The notes: generated from the letters alone by a model not told the origin. A stretch of 64,000 nt of DNA from Enterobacter asburiae (GCF_007035645.1 NZ_AP019632.1:2852001-2916000), one strand, 5' to 3'; positions 8,950 to 20,776 are shown, counted from the stretch's first letter. Translations and numbers: made by a program.

Positions 8950-11900
8950 ATGGGTATGACCACCATGGGGGTTAAGCTGGATGACGCAACCCGCGAACGG
9001 ATTAAGACCGCAGCAACCCGCATTGACCGCACGCCGCACTGGTTAATTAAGCAGGCGATTTTTAACTATCTCGAAAGACTCGAGAGCGATGAGGGCCTGC
9101 CGGAGCTGCCTGCCCTGCTGGCCGGTGCGGCGAATGAAAGCGAAGAAGCCCCGGCCGCTGGCGACGAGAACCATCAGCCGTTCCTTGAATTTGCCGAGCA
9201 GATCCTGCCGCAGTCCGTCAGCCGTGCCGCTATTACCGGCGCCTACCGCCGTGCCGAAACCGACGCCGTGCCGATGCTGCTGGAGCAGGCTCGCCTGCCG
9301 GAAGCCATTGCCGCACAGGCGCACAGCCTGGCGTATCAGTTAGCCGACAAGCTGCGCAACCAGAAAACCGCCACCGGCCGCGCCGGGATGGTTCAGGGTC
9401 TGCTGCAGGAGTTTTCCCTCTCGTCTCAGGAAGGCGTGGCGCTGATGTGCCTCGCGGAAGCGCTGCTGCGTATTCCGGATAAAGCCACCCGCGACGCGCT
9501 GATCCGCGACAAGATCAGCAACGGTAACTGGCATTCACACATTGGCCGCAGCCCGTCGCTGTTCGTCAATGCCGCCACCTGGGGCCTGCTGTTTACCGGC
9601 AAACTGGTCTCCACTCATAACGAAGCCAACCTCTCCCGCTCCCTGAACCGCATCATCGGCAAGAGCGGCGAGCCGCTGATCCGCAAAGGCGTGGACATGG
9701 CGATGCGTCTGATGGGCGAGCAGTTTGTCACCGGGGAAACCATTGCCGAAGCGCTGGCGAACGCCCGCAAGCTGGAAGATAAAGGTTTCCGCTACTCGTA
9801 CGACATGCTGGGCGAAGCGGCCCTGACCGCCGCCGACGCGCAGGCCTACATGGTTTCTTACCAGCAGGCGATCCACGCCATTGGTAAAGCGTCCAACGGT
9901 CGCGGTATTTATGAAGGCCCGGGCATCTCTATCAAGCTCTCTGCTCTGCACCCGCGCTACAGCCGCGCGCAGTACGACCGTGTGATGGAAGAACTCTACC
10001 CGCGCCTGAAATCCCTGACCCTGCTGGCGCGCCAGTATGACATCGGGATCAACATTGACGCCGAAGAGGCCGACCGTCTGGAGATCTCCCTCGATCTGCT
10101 GGAAAAACTGTGCTTCGAGCCGGAGCTGGCAGGCTGGAACGGCATTGGCTTCGTTATCCAGGCCTACCAGAAGCGCTGCCCGTTCGTCATTGATTACCTG
10201 ATTGACCTGGCAAGCCGCAGCCGCCGTCGCCTGATGATCCGTCTGGTGAAAGGCGCCTACTGGGACAGCGAAATCAAACGCGCACAGATGGAAGGGCTGG
10301 AAGGCTATCCGGTCTATACCCGCAAGGTATACACCGACGTCTCTTACCTCGCCTGTGCGAAAAAGCTGCTCGGCGTGCCGAACCTGATCTATCCACAGTT
10401 CGCTACCCACAACGCCCACACCCTGGCGGCGATCTACAGCCTGGCCGGGCAGAACTACTACCCGGGCCAGTACGAGTTCCAGTGCCTGCACGGCATGGGT
10501 GAACCGCTGTACGAGCAGGTCACCGGTAAAGTGGCGGACGGCAAGCTGAACCGCCCGTGCCGTATTTACGCCCCGGTAGGTACGCACGAAACCCTGCTGG
10601 CGTACCTGGTGCGTCGTCTGCTGGAAAACGGTGCGAACACCTCTTTCGTTAACCGCATCGCCGATACCACCCTGCCGCTGGACGAGCTGGTGGCCGATCC
10701 GGTGCAGGCCGTTGAGAAGATGGCGGCACAGGAAGGCCAGGTTGGCCTGCCGCATCCGAAGATTGCCCTGCCGCGCGAGCTGTACGGCAATGGCCGCGTC
10801 AACTCGGCGGGTCTGGATCTCGCCAACGAACACCGTCTGGCGTCCCTCTCCTCTGCCCTGCTCAACAGCGCGCTGCAGAAGTGGCAGGCCAAACCGATGC
10901 TGGAGCAGCCCGTTGCAGACGGCGAAATGCAGCCGGTGATCAACCCGGCCGAGCCGAAGGATATCGTCGGCTACGCGCGTGAAGCGACCGAAGCGGAAGT
11001 GGATCAGGCGCTGGACAGCGCGGTGAACAACGCCCCTATCTGGTTTGCCACGCCGCCGCAGGAGCGCGCCGCGATTCTGGAGCGCGCGGCGGTGCTGATG
11101 GAAGATCAGATGCAGTCGCTCATCGGCATTCTGGTGCGCGAAGCGGGCAAAACCTTCAGCAACGCGATTGCCGAAGTGCGCGAGGCGGTTGATTTCCTCC
11201 ACTACTACGCCGGTCAGGTGCGCGATGATTTCGATAACGAAACCCACCGTCCGCTGGGTCCGGTCGTCTGTATCAGCCCGTGGAACTTCCCGCTGGCGAT
11301 CTTCACCGGCCAGATTGCCGCCGCGCTGGCCGCAGGCAACAGCGTGCTGGCAAAACCGGCAGAGCAGACCCCGCTGATTGCCGCGCAGGGCATCAGCATT
11401 CTTCTGGAAGCCGGCGTGCCGGCGGGCGTGGTTCAGCTGCTGCCGGGCCGCGGTGAAACGGTCGGTGCCAAACTGACCTCCGATAACCGCGTGCGCGGCG
11501 TGATGTTCACCGGCTCGACCGAAGTGGCGTCGCTGCTGCAGCGCAATATTGCCACCCGTCTGGATGCGCAGGGCCGTCCTACGCCGCTCATCGCGGAAAC
11601 CGGCGGGATGAACGCCATGATCGTTGACTCCTCTGCCCTTACCGAGCAGGTGGTGGTCGACGTGCTGGCCTCCGCGTTCGACAGCGCCGGCCAGCGCTGC
11701 TCCGCCCTGCGCGTGCTGTGCCTGCAGGACGACGTGGCGGACCACACGCTGAAGATGCTGCGCGGCGCGATGGCCGAATGCCGCATGGGCAACCCGGGCC
11801 GTCTCACCACCGATATCGGGCCGGTGATCGACGCGGAAGCCAAAGCCAACATCGAAAACCACATTCAGACCATGCGCGCGAAAGGCCGCCCGGTGTTCCA

Positions 11901-12912
11901 GGCGGTGCGCGAGAACAGCGAAGATGCGCGCGAATGGCGGACCGGCACCTTTGTGCCGCCAACGCTGATTGAGCTGGCAAGCTTCGACGAGCTGAAAAAA
12001 GAGGTCTTCGGCCCGGTGCTGCACGTGGTGCGCTACAACCGTAACAACCTGAACGAGCTGGTTGAGCAGATCAACGCCTCCGGCTATGGCCTGACGCTCG
12101 GCGTGCATACCCGTATCGACGAGACTATCGCGCAGGTCACCGGTAGCGCCAAAGTGGGCAACCTGTACGTTAACCGCAACATGGTTGGCGCGGTCGTGGG
12201 CGTACAGCCGTTCGGCGGCGAAGGCCTTTCCGGCACCGGTCCGAAAGCGGGCGGTCCGCTCTACCTGTACCGTCTGCTGGCGAACCGTCCGGAGAACGCC
12301 CTGGGCGTCACCCTGGCACGCCAGGATGCGGACTATCCGGTGGATGCGCAGCTGAAAACCGTGCTGACCCAGCCGCTGGAGGCGCTCATTACATGGGCCG
12401 AAAAACGTCCTGAACTGCGTGCCGTCGCGAAGCAGTACGGCGAGCTGGCGCAGGCGGGCACGCAGCGTCTGCTGCCGGGTCCAACCGGCGAGCGCAACAC
12501 CTGGACGCTGATGCCGCGCGAGCGCGTGCTGTGCGTGGCCGATAACGAGCAGGACGCGCTGGTGCAGCTGGCCGCCGCCATGGCAACCGGCTGTGAAGTG
12601 CTGTGGCCGGAAGATGCCCTGCATCGCGATCTCGCCAAACAGCTGCCGAAGGCGGTCTCGGCCCGCATTCGCTTCGCGAAAGCCGATAACCTGCTGACCC
12701 AGCCGTTTGATGCGGTGATCTACCACGGTGATTCCGATCAGCTGCGCGAACTGTGCGAGCAGGTTGCGGCCCGCAGCGGCGCCATCGTTTCCGTGCAGGG
12801 CTTTGCGCGCGGAGAAACTAACCTGCTGCTGGAGCGTCTGTACGTGGAGCGCTCGCTCAGCGTCAACACCGCGGCGGCAGGCGGTAATGCCAGCCTGATG
12901 ACAATAGGCTAA
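8950..12912 (+). CDS. putA: PutA, trifunctional proline dehydrogenase / P5C dehydrogenase / repressor
   Basis: A 1320-residue protein oxidising proline to glutamate, the same length as E. coli PutA. Order: ribbon-helix-helix DNA-binding domain (1-47, MGVKLDDATRERIK...), FAD-dependent proline dehydrogenase barrel (about 260-610), NAD-dependent glutamate-semialdehyde dehydrogenase (about 650-1110, catalytic Cys in SAGQRCSALR and Glu in ETGGMN), and a C-terminal domain. The frame is open upstream to 8695, but AGGAG 9 bases before 8950 and conservation fix the start at MGMTTMGVKL. With proline PutA is expected at the membrane; without it, bound to the put operators. Confidence 0.97.
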   Translation: MGMTTMGVKLDDATRERIKTAATRIDRTPHWLIKQAIFNYLERLESDEGLPELPALLAGAANESEEAPAAGDENHQPFLEFAEQILPQSVSRAAITGAYRRAETDAVPMLLEQARLPEAIAAQAHSLAYQLADKLRNQKTATGRAGMVQGLLQEFSLSSQEGVALMCLAEALLRIPDKATRDALIRDKISNGNWHSHIGRSPSLFVNAATWGLLFTGKLVSTHNEANLSRSLNRIIGKSGEPLIRKGVDMAMRLMGEQFVTGETIAEALANARKLEDKGFRYSYDMLGEAALTAADAQAYMVSYQQAIHAIGKASNGRGIYEGPGISIKLSALHPRYSRAQYDRVMEELYPRLKSLTLLARQYDIGINIDAEEADRLEISLDLLEKLCFEPELAGWNGIGFVIQAYQKRCPFVIDYLIDLASRSRRRLMIRLVKGAYWDSEIKRAQMEGLEGYPVYTRKVYTDVSYLACAKKLLGVPNLIYPQFATHNAHTLAAIYSLAGQNYYPGQYEFQCLHGMGEPLYEQVTGKVADGKLNRPCRIYAPVGTHETLLAYLVRRLLENGANTSFVNRIADTTLPLDELVADPVQAVEKMAAQEGQVGLPHPKIALPRELYGNGRVNSAGLDLANEHRLASLSSALLNSALQKWQAKPMLEQPVADGEMQPVINPAEPKDIVGYAREATEAEVDQALDSAVNNAPIWFATPPQERAAILERAAVLMEDQMQSLIGILVREAGKTFSNAIAEVREAVDFLHYYAGQVRDDFDNETHRPLGPVVCISPWNFPLAIFTGQIAAALAAGNSVLAKPAEQTPLIAAQGISILLEAGVPAGVVQLLPGRGETVGAKLTSDNRVRGVMFTGSTEVASLLQRNIATRLDAQGRPTPLIAETGGMNAMIVDSSALTEQVVVDVLASAFDSAGQRCSALRVLCLQDDVADHTLKMLRGAMAECRMGNPGRLTTDIGPVIDAEAKANIENHIQTMRAKGRPVFQAVRENSEDAREWRTGTFVPPTLIELASFDELKKEVFGPVLHVVRYNRNNLNELVEQINASGYGLTLGVHTRIDETIAQVTGSAKVGNLYVNRNMVGAVVGVQPFGGEGLSGTGPKAGGPLYLYRLLANRPENALGVTLARQDADYPVDAQLKTVLTQPLEALITWAEKRPELRAVAKQYGELAQAGTQRLLPGPTGERNTWTLMPRERVLCVADNEQDALVQLAAAMATGCEVLWPEDALHRDLAKQLPKAVSARIRFAKADNLLTQPFDAVIYHGDSDQLRELCEQVAARSGAIVSVQGFARGETNLLLERLYVERSLSVNTAAAGGNASLMTIG

Positions 12913-12921
12913 CGCTGTGCT

Positions 12922-12950
12922 AATAAGGCTCCGGAGACGGAGCCTTATTT
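12922..12950 (+). terminator. putA terminator
   Basis: The 11-base stem AATAAGGCTCC/GGAGCCTTATT begins 10 bases after the putA stop and ends in a short T tract. Confidence 0.85.
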
Positions 12951-12963
12951 TATTGGGGAGTAT

Positions 12964-13356
12964 ATGAAACGATATCTTATCGCCAGTGCGGCACTGCTGC
13001 TGAGCGCCAGCGCGCTGGCCGACGAGTGCGACAACGCGACCACCCAGCTTGAACTGAATACCTGTAGCGCGCAGCAGTACCAGGCTGCCGATAAAAAACT
13101 CAACCAGACGTATCAGGCCGCCGTTAAGCGTGCAGCGGCACCCCAGCGCGACCTGCTGAAAAAGGCGCAGCAGGCGTGGATTACCCTGCGCGATGCGGAC
13201 TGCGCGTTTATCGGTTCGGGGACGGAAGGCGGTAGCGTCCAGCCAATGATTGTTAACCAGTGTCTGGCGGAGAAAACCGTGGAGCGAGAAGCGTTTCTGG
13301 CCTCGCTGATGCAGTGTGAAGAGGGCGACTTAAGCTGCCCTCTCCCGCCGGGCTGA
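12964..13356 (+). CDS. LprI-like (DUF1311) secreted protein
   Basis: A 130-residue protein with a clear Sec signal peptide (RYLIASAALLLSASALA, cleavage before DECDN). The mature part has the LprI/DUF1311 pattern, DNATTQLELNTCSAQQYQAADKKLN, with regularly placed Cys and a helical middle. Some LprI-type proteins inhibit lysozyme; that activity is only a family possibility here. GGGGAG precedes the ATG. It is monocistronic between the putA terminator and rutR. Confidence 0.75.
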   Translation: MKRYLIASAALLLSASALADECDNATTQLELNTCSAQQYQAADKKLNQTYQAAVKRAAAPQRDLLKKAQQAWITLRDADCAFIGSGTEGGSVQPMIVNQCLAEKTVEREAFLASLMQCEEGDLSCPLPPG

Positions 13357-13388
13357 GGGATCCCCACAAAATAATACCTGCGCGGACG

Positions 13389-13426
13389 ACCCCCTCTCCC
13401 TTGAGGGAGAGGGCTGGGGTGAGGGG
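13389..13426. repeat. Intergenic palindromic repeat unit
   Basis: CCCCCTCTCCCTTGAGGGAG-type palindrome followed by GGGCTGGGGTGAGGGG. It is related to the element at 306-340. It lies just after rutR and may end its transcript. Confidence 0.6.
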
Positions 13427-13429
13427 AAA

Positions 13430-14068
13430 CTAGCGCAGGCGGATCCCTTCGATAATCATCCGCTGCACGTTTTCCAGGGTGCTGTGGAAAAACGCCTCGT
13501 CCTGGAGCGTTTTACCGGTCACCGCCTCAACCTGGGCCGCAAAGTCAGCGTAATGCTGGGTGGAGGCCCAGATCATAAAGATCAGATGATGCGGGTCGAC
13601 CGGGGCCAGTTTTCCGCTGGCGACCCATCCGGCAATAATGGCCGACTTATCGTCCACCAGCTGTTTTAGATCGCCGGTTAATTCCGCCTGCAGCAGCGGC
13701 GCGCCCTGCAGCATCTCAAGACAAAACAGTCGCGACGCCTGCGGGTAATCGCGCGACACCTCCAGCTTCAGGCGAATGTACTCTTTGATCGCCACCAGCG
13801 GGGCCAGCTCCGCGCGGAACGCTTTGAGGGGCGCCAGCCAGATATCGAGGATCTGCTGCATCACCGCGATATAGAGCGCCTCTTTCGACGGGTAGTAGTA
13901 AAGCAGATTGGTTTTGGATACGCCGGACTGCTCCGCCACCTGCTCCAGGCGCGTGCCGTGAATACCAAACTGCGAAAAAGTCTCCAGCGCCGCGCTGAGG
14001 ATCGCCTGCTTCTTGGCGCTCACCGCCTGCGAACGTTTACCTGGTGTTTTCACTGCGCCTTGTGCCAT
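13430..14068 (-). CDS. rutR: RutR, TetR-family pyrimidine-responsive regulator
   Basis: A 212-residue TetR-family repressor. The N-terminal helix-turn-helix spans about residues 19-65 (TRLEQVAEQSGVSKTNLLYYYPSKEALY) and is followed by an all-helical ligand domain. In E. coli RutR represses rut and affects pyrimidine and purine genes, releasing DNA on binding uracil or thymine. It is divergent from rutA, and a near-consensus RutR box lies between them at 14176-14191. Confidence 0.95.
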   Translation of the reverse strand: MAQGAVKTPGKRSQAVSAKKQAILSAALETFSQFGIHGTRLEQVAEQSGVSKTNLLYYYPSKEALYIAVMQQILDIWLAPLKAFRAELAPLVAIKEYIRLKLEVSRDYPQASRLFCLEMLQGAPLLQAELTGDLKQLVDDKSAIIAGWVASGKLAPVDPHHLIFMIWASTQHYADFAAQVEAVTGKTLQDEAFFHSTLENVQRMIIEGIRLR

Positions 14069-14131
14069 TCCCGCTCTCCTTATTCTGCGTTGCCCTCAGC
14101 ATAGCAAAACCCCCGACTCGCCACGACATCC

Positions 14132-14169
14132 TGCACTCCGATCGCGCATGAATGCCTGTTTTCTGTGCA
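14132..14169 (+). promoter_or_regulatory. Two NtrC-like sites upstream of rutA
   Basis: TGCACTCCGATCGCGCA (14132-14148) and TGCCTGTTTTCTGTGCA (14153-14169) each resemble the 17-bp NtrC consensus TGCAC-N7-GTGCA with one or two changes. They lie 21 bp apart, two helical turns, and about 100 bp upstream of the sigma-54 promoter. Confidence 0.65.
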
Positions 14170-14175
14170 ATGTTT

Positions 14176-14191
14176 TTGACCAGTTAGTCCA
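14176..14191 (+). promoter_or_regulatory. RutR operator
   Basis: TTGACCAGTTAGTCCA differs slightly from the palindromic RutR consensus TTGACCANNTGGTCAA. It sits between the NtrC-like sites and the rutA promoter. Confidence 0.75.
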
Positions 14192-14255
14192 CATTTAGCC
14201 GCATCAATCCACCAACTTCTGATTAACACATTAATAACACAGCCATTTTCAAAAC

Positions 14256-14271
14256 TGGCACCGCCTTTGCA
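14256..14271 (+). promoter_or_regulatory. Sigma-54 promoter of rutA
   Basis: TGGCACCGCCTTTGCA has the exact TGGCAC-N5-TTGCA arrangement. It lies 42 bases before the rutA start, as expected for NtrC-activated rut expression. Confidence 0.85.
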
Positions 14272-14313
14272 AAAACACCGATACACCTGCGACGTAATGA
14301 AGAGAGGTTCGTG

Positions 14314-16094
<1,781 letters not shown>

Positions 16095-16105
16095 GGAGAC
16101 ATCTG

Positions 16106-16492
16106 ATGCCGAAATCCGTGATTATTCCGCCGGGCACCAGCACGCCCATTGCCCCGTTTGTGCCCGGCACCCTCGCCGACGGCGTGGTGTATGTCTCCGG
16201 CACGCTGCCGTTTGATAAAGACAACAACGTGGTGTTTATCAACGACCCAAAGGCGCAAACCCGCCACGTACTGGAGACGATCAAAACCGTGATCGAAACG
16301 GCGGGTGGCACGATGGAGGACGTGACCTTCAACAGCATCTTTATCACCGACTGGAAAAACTACGCCGCGATTAACGAGATTTACGCCGAGTTCTTCCCCG
16401 GCGATAAACCGGCGCGGTTCTGCATTCAGTGCGGGCTGGTGAAGCCAGAGGCGCTGGTTGAGATCGCCACCGTTGCGCACATCGCGAAGTGA
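16106..16492 (+). CDS. rutC: RutC, 3-aminoacrylate deaminase (RidA family)
   Basis: A 128-residue YjgF/RidA-family protein. It catalyses or speeds removal of reactive aminoacrylate in the Rut pathway. The C-terminal family signature [24 protein letters not shown] includes the conserved Arg and Cys. It starts 11 bases after rutB behind GAGGAG. Confidence 0.95.
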   Translation: MPKSVIIPPGTSTPIAPFVPGTLADGVVYVSGTLPFDKDNNVVFINDPKAQTRHVLETIKTVIETAGGTMEDVTFNSIFITDWKNYAAINEIYAEFFPGDKPARFCIQCGLVKPEALVEIATVAHIAK

Positions 16493-16499
16493 GGCAGGT

Positions 16500-17300
16500 A
16501 TGAAACTTTCCGTCTCGCCGCCCCCGTACGAGGGCGCGCCCGTGGTGGTCTTTATTTCCGGTCTCGGCGGCAGCGGCAGCTACTGGCTGCCCCAGCTGGC
16601 CGCGCTGGAGCCGGAGTATCAGGTGGTGTGCTATGACCAGCGGGGAACGGGCAATAACCCCGCCACCCTGCCGGAAGGGTACAGCCTTGCGCAGATGGCG
16701 GACGAGCTGGCCCAGGCGCTGGCTGAAGCCGGGATTGTCCGCTACAGCGTCGTGGGTCACGCGCTGGGGGCGCTGGTCGGCCTGCAGCTGGCCCTCGACA
16801 GGCCCGACGCCCTCACCGCGCTGGTGTGCGTTAACGGCTGGTTGACCCTCAACGCCCACACCCGCCGCTGCTTTCAGATCCGCGAGCGCCTGCTGCATTA
16901 CGGCGGCGCACAGGCGTGGGTCGAGGCGCAGCCGCTGTTTCTCTACCCTGCGGACTGGATGGCCGCCCGCGCGCCCCGTCTGGAGGCCGAAGAAGCGCTG
17001 GCGCTGGCCCATTTCCAGGGTAAAACCAACCTGCTGCACAGGCTCAGCGCCCTGAAAAAGGCCGACTTCAGCCGCCATGCGGCGCGCATTCGCTGCCCGG
17101 TACAGATCGTCTGTTCTGCCGACGACATGCTGGTGCCCTCAGTCTGCTCATCCGAGCTGCAGGCGGCGATCCCGCACAGCCACAGCGTGGTGATGCGCCA
17201 GGGCGGGCACGCCTGCAACGTCACCGAGCCGGATACCTTTAACACCCTGCTGCTGAACGGGCTTGCCAGCCTGCTGCACAGCCCGGAACCCGCTTTATAA
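16500..17300 (+). CDS. rutD: RutD, alpha/beta hydrolase of the Rut pathway
   Basis: A 266-residue alpha/beta hydrolase, the same length as E. coli RutD, proposed to help hydrolyse aminoacrylate or carbamate. The fold markers FISGLGGSG and CYDQRGTG are present. The nucleophile elbow reads GHALGAL, so Ser is replaced by Ala at the usual G-x-S-x-G position, which raises doubt about classical hydrolase chemistry. The chosen start is at 16500; the frame is open back into rutC. Seven bases separate it from rutC. Confidence 0.93.
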   Translation: MKLSVSPPPYEGAPVVVFISGLGGSGSYWLPQLAALEPEYQVVCYDQRGTGNNPATLPEGYSLAQMADELAQALAEAGIVRYSVVGHALGALVGLQLALDRPDALTALVCVNGWLTLNAHTRRCFQIRERLLHYGGAQAWVEAQPLFLYPADWMAARAPRLEAEEALALAHFQGKTNLLHRLSALKKADFSRHAARIRCPVQIVCSADDMLVPSVCSSELQAAIPHSHSVVMRQGGHACNVTEPDTFNTLLLNGLASLLHSPEPAL

Positions 17301-17309
17301 GGAGCTTTA

Positions 17310-17900
17310 ATGAGCGAAGCCATTACCCCCGCCGCGCTGGAAACGCTGTTCACCGGCGCGCGCACCCATAACGGCTGGCAGGATATGCCCGTCAGCGACG
17401 AAACGCTGCGCGAAATCTACAACCTCATGAAATGGGGGCCCACGTCCGCCAACTGCTCCCCGGCGCGGATTGTGTTTGTGCGAAGCGCGGAGGGAAAAGA
17501 GAAGCTGCGCCCGGCGCTCTCCAGCGGCAACCTCGAGAAAACGCTCACCGCCCCGGTCACGGCGATTATTGCCTGGGACGGTGAATTCTACGAGCGCCTG
17601 CCCGAGCTGTTCCCGCACGGCGATGCAAAGAGCTGGTTTACCACCAGCCCCGCGCTGGCGGAAGAGACCGCCTTTCGCAACAGCTCAATGCAGGCCGCTT
17701 ACCTGATTTTCGCCTGTCGCGCCCTGGGGCTGGACACCGGCCCGATGTCGGGATTTGACCGTCAAAAGGTCGACGAAGCCTTTTTCACCGGCACGACGCT
17801 TAAAAGCAATCTGCTGATCAACATAGGCTATGGCGATACCCGAAAACTTTACGGGCGCCTGCCGCGCCTGGACTTTGACGATGCCTGCGGGCTGGCGTAA
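17310..17900 (+). CDS. rutE: RutE, 3-hydroxypropionate-forming reductase
   Basis: A 196-residue FMN nitroreductase-fold enzyme assigned to reduction of malonic semialdehyde to 3-hydroxypropionate, the last step of the Rut pathway. The motif [13 protein letters not shown] near residue 45 is typical of the RutE/HadB subfamily. AAGGAG precedes the ATG. Confidence 0.94.
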   Translation: MSEAITPAALETLFTGARTHNGWQDMPVSDETLREIYNLMKWGPTSANCSPARIVFVRSAEGKEKLRPALSSGNLEKTLTAPVTAIIAWDGEFYERLPELFPHGDAKSWFTTSPALAEETAFRNSSMQAAYLIFACRALGLDTGPMSGFDRQKVDEAFFTGTTLKSNLLINIGYGDTRKLYGRLPRLDFDDACGLA

Positions 17901-17906
17901 GGAGCG

Positions 17907-18404
17907 ATGATGACAACACCGGATAAACAAACCTTTCGCGACGCCATGGCCTGCGTTGGCGCGGCGGTCAACATCATCACCACCGACGGCCCGGCGGGGA
18001 TAGCAGGCTTCACCGCCAGCGCGGTGTGCAGCGTCACGGATTCACCGCCCACCCTGCTGGTGTGCCTGAACCGCGGTGCGTCCGTCTGGCCAACGTTTAG
18101 CGAAAACCGCACCCTTTGCGTGAATACCCTGAGCGCCGGACAGGAGCCTTTATCTAACCTGTTTGGCGGGAAAACGCCGATGGCGGAACGCTTTGCCGCC
18201 GCCCGCTGGCAGACGGGCGACACGGGCTGTCCGCGCCTGGAAGATGCGCTGGCCTCGTTTGACTGCCGCATCAGCCAGGTGGTGAGCGTCGGCACCCACG
18301 ACATTCTGTTTTGCGACATTATTTCGATTATTCGCCACCCCGCGCCGCAAGGGCTGGTGTGGTTTGACCGCGGCTATCACGCGCTTATGCGACCCGCCTG
18401 TTAA
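17907..18404 (+). CDS. rutF: RutF, FMN reductase partner of RutA
   Basis: A 165-residue flavin reductase-like protein that uses NADH to make FMNH2 for RutA. It shows the flavin reductase pattern ([39 protein letters not shown]) near the N-terminus. It lies six bases after rutE with AAGGAG upstream. Confidence 0.94.
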   Translation: MMTTPDKQTFRDAMACVGAAVNIITTDGPAGIAGFTASAVCSVTDSPPTLLVCLNRGASVWPTFSENRTLCVNTLSAGQEPLSNLFGGKTPMAERFAAARWQTGDTGCPRLEDALASFDCRISQVVSVGTHDILFCDIISIIRHPAPQGLVWFDRGYHALMRPAC

Positions 18405-18425
18405 CCCGCCTTAAGGAGACAGACC

Positions 18426-19748
18426 ATGTTCGGATTTCCCCACTGGCAGTTGAAATCGACCTCCACAGAAGCAGGCGTGGTCGCGCCGGATGAACGTCTC
18501 CCGCTCGGGCAGACGATGGTGATGGGCGTTCAGCACGCGGTCGCCATGTTTGGCGCCACGGTGTTGATGCCGATGCTGATGGGACTCGATCCCAACCTGT
18601 CTATTCTGATGTCGGGTATCGGCACGCTGCTGTTCTTTTTCGTCACCGGCGGGCGCGTGCCCAGCTATCTCGGATCCAGCGCCGCCTTTGTCGGCGTCGT
18701 CATCGCCACCACCGGGTTTAACGGCCAGGGGATCAACCCCAACCTGAGCGTGGCCCTCGGCGGCATCATTGCCTGCGGCCTGGTGTACACCCTGATTGGT
18801 CTGGTGGTGATGAAAATCGGCACGCGCTGGATAGAGCGAATGATGCCTCCCGTCGTGACGGGCGCCGTGGTGATGGCGATTGGCCTCAACCTCGCGCCGA
18901 TTGCGGTCAGGAGCGTCTCCGCCTCGCCGTTTGAAAGCTGGATGGCGGTGATCACGGTGCTGTGCATCGGCCTGGTGGCGGTGTTCACGCGCGGCATGAT
19001 CCAGCGGCTGCTGATCCTGGTTGGGCTGATTGTCGCCTGTCTGGTCTACGCCCTGCTGGCCAACGTTTTCGGTCTGGGCAAGCCGGTTGACTTTACGCTG
19101 CTCCATCAGGCCGCCTGGTTCGGCCTGCCGAAAATGACCTCGCCCACCTTTAACACCCAGGCGATGATGCTTATCGCACCGGTGGCGGTGATCCTGGTGG
19201 CAGAGAACTTAGGCCACCTGAAGGCGGTTGCGGGGATGACCGGGCGCAGCATGGATCCGTACATGGGCCGCGCGTTCGTCGGTGACGGTCTGGCGACCAT
19301 GCTCTCCGGTTCCGTGGGCGGCAGCGGCGTCACCACCTATGCTGAAAACATCGGCGTGATGGCGGTAACCAAGGTCTACTCGACGCTGGTCTTCGTGGCG
19401 GCGGCGGTGATGGCGATGCTGCTCGGCTTCTCACCGAAGTTCGGCGCGCTGATCCACACCATTCCGTCCCCGGTCATCGGCGGGGCATCGATTGTGGTGT
19501 TTGGGCTGATCGCCGTGGCCGGCGCGCGCATCTGGGTGCAGCATCGCGTCGATCTCAGCCAGAACGGCAACCTGATTATGGTGGCGGTCACGCTGGTGCT
19601 GGGCGCAGGCGATTTTGCCCTGACGCTGGGCGGGTTTACGATTGGCGGGATTGGCACGGCGACCTTCGGTGCGATCCTGCTTAACGCCCTGCTGAGCCGC
19701 CGGATGGCCGCCGCGCCGCAGGGCGCCGTAGTGCATCAGGATTCCTGA
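18426..19748 (+). CDS. rutG: RutG, uracil/pyrimidine permease
   Basis: A 440-residue nucleobase:cation symporter of the NCS2 (UraA/UapA) family with about 14 membrane segments, expected to import uracil or thymine. The conserved block PVAVILVAENLGHLKAVAGMTG near residue 255 includes the NCS2 substrate-binding Glu. AAGGAG precedes the ATG. It is the last rut gene; its 3' end overlaps the convergent EamA gene by 13 bp, with no terminator between them. Confidence 0.95.
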   Translation: MFGFPHWQLKSTSTEAGVVAPDERLPLGQTMVMGVQHAVAMFGATVLMPMLMGLDPNLSILMSGIGTLLFFFVTGGRVPSYLGSSAAFVGVVIATTGFNGQGINPNLSVALGGIIACGLVYTLIGLVVMKIGTRWIERMMPPVVTGAVVMAIGLNLAPIAVRSVSASPFESWMAVITVLCIGLVAVFTRGMIQRLLILVGLIVACLVYALLANVFGLGKPVDFTLLHQAAWFGLPKMTSPTFNTQAMMLIAPVAVILVAENLGHLKAVAGMTGRSMDPYMGRAFVGDGLATMLSGSVGGSGVTTYAENIGVMAVTKVYSTLVFVAAAVMAMLLGFSPKFGALIHTIPSPVIGGASIVVFGLIAVAGARIWVQHRVDLSQNGNLIMVAVTLVLGAGDFALTLGGFTIGGIGTATFGAILLNALLSRRMAAAPQGAVVHQDS

Positions 19749-20659
19749 TTTAACGTCGCGCTGTCATTTTCTGGCAGCGCGTTTTTCTTCCGTTTGAGCT
19801 TTAACTCGCTCACCAGCACCCCGGCGACAATGAATGCCGCGCCCACCAGCGCCAGAAGCGGCAAACGCTCACCTGCGATGCGTCCGAAAATCCCCGCCCA
19901 GACCGGTTCACCGGTATAAATCACCGTCGCGCGGGTTGGCGATACGCTGCGCTGCGCCCAGTTCATGGTGACCTGAATAATGGCGCTGAAGATACCCAGC
20001 CCCAGTGCGACCACCACCAGGCCGGTGGACATCGGCGGCACGGACTCCCCTGCCGGCACCATCGTCGCAAACGCCACCAGCGACGCTGTGGCGAGCTGCA
20101 CCACCGTTACCCGCTTGACGTCGACCTTGCCCGCCCAGGCGCTAATCAGAATAATTTCCGCCGCAATGGCAATCGCCCCTATCAGGGTGATGATTTCGCC
20201 CGGCCCCAGCGCAAGCAGGTTGTTTTCCGGCCCGGCCAGTAAGATCAGGCCGATAAACGCCAGCACGATGCCAATACAGGACATCAGCCCCGGCAGCCGC
20301 CCCAGGCACAGCCACTGCAGCAGCGGCACCAGCGGCACATACATGGCGGTGATAAACGCGGATTTACTGCTGGAGATGGTCTGCAATCCCCACGTTTGCA
20401 GGCTGTAGCCCATCGCTATCGCCACCCCAATCGCCACGCCGGCCTTAAGTTCTTTCAGCGTCAGCCCCCGCAGCGTTTTAAGCGAAATTAGCCCCACGGC
20501 AAGCGCCGCCGTCGCAAAGCGCAGGCCAACAAAAAAGAACGGATCGCTGAGGGTCACCGCGTACTGAACGGCCAGAAACGTCCCGCCCCAGAACATGGTG
20601 ATGAGAATGAGGATGGCTTCCTGCGGTTTAACGGAGAATTTGAAGCGTGAGACAGACAT
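19736..20659 (-). CDS. EamA/DMT-family transporter
   Basis: A 307-residue drug/metabolite transporter with ten predicted membrane helices in two EamA repeats (about 14-140 and 155-290) and a basic C-terminal tail (KLKRKKN). Substrate unknown; such proteins export amino acids, metabolites or drugs. It is transcribed toward rutG and overlaps its last 13 bases. Confidence 0.85.
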   Translation of the reverse strand: MSVSRFKFSVKPQEAILILITMFWGGTFLAVQYAVTLSDPFFFVGLRFATAALAVGLISLKTLRGLTLKELKAGVAIGVAIAMGYSLQTWGLQTISSSKSAFITAMYVPLVPLLQWLCLGRLPGLMSCIGIVLAFIGLILLAGPENNLLALGPGEIITLIGAIAIAAEIILISAWAGKVDVKRVTVVQLATASLVAFATMVPAGESVPPMSTGLVVVALGLGIFSAIIQVTMNWAQRSVSPTRATVIYTGEPVWAGIFGRIAGERLPLLALVGAAFIVAGVLVSELKLKRKKNALPENDSATLNQES

Positions 20660-20736
20660 GCGGCACTCGCGGTTAAGATCAATTCTCTAGTGTGCGTTGC
20701 CTTTGGTTACAGTTCAATGTTGCAGAAATAAAAAAA

Positions 20737-20756
20737 CCGCCGGGAGATCCCGGCGG
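20737..20756 (-). terminator. Terminator after the ymdF-like gene
   Basis: CCGCCGGG/CCCGGCGG stem with seven T on the minus strand immediately downstream. Confidence 0.85.
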
Positions 20757-20776
20757 CAGGGGTTCAACCCGGCGTG

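Noticed and set aside
9535..12726. A 1063-codon open frame on the minus strand opposite putA
   Set aside because: It is fully antisense to the conserved putA gene, has no recognisable domains, and is rich in His, Arg and Gln as expected from reading GC-rich codons in reverse.
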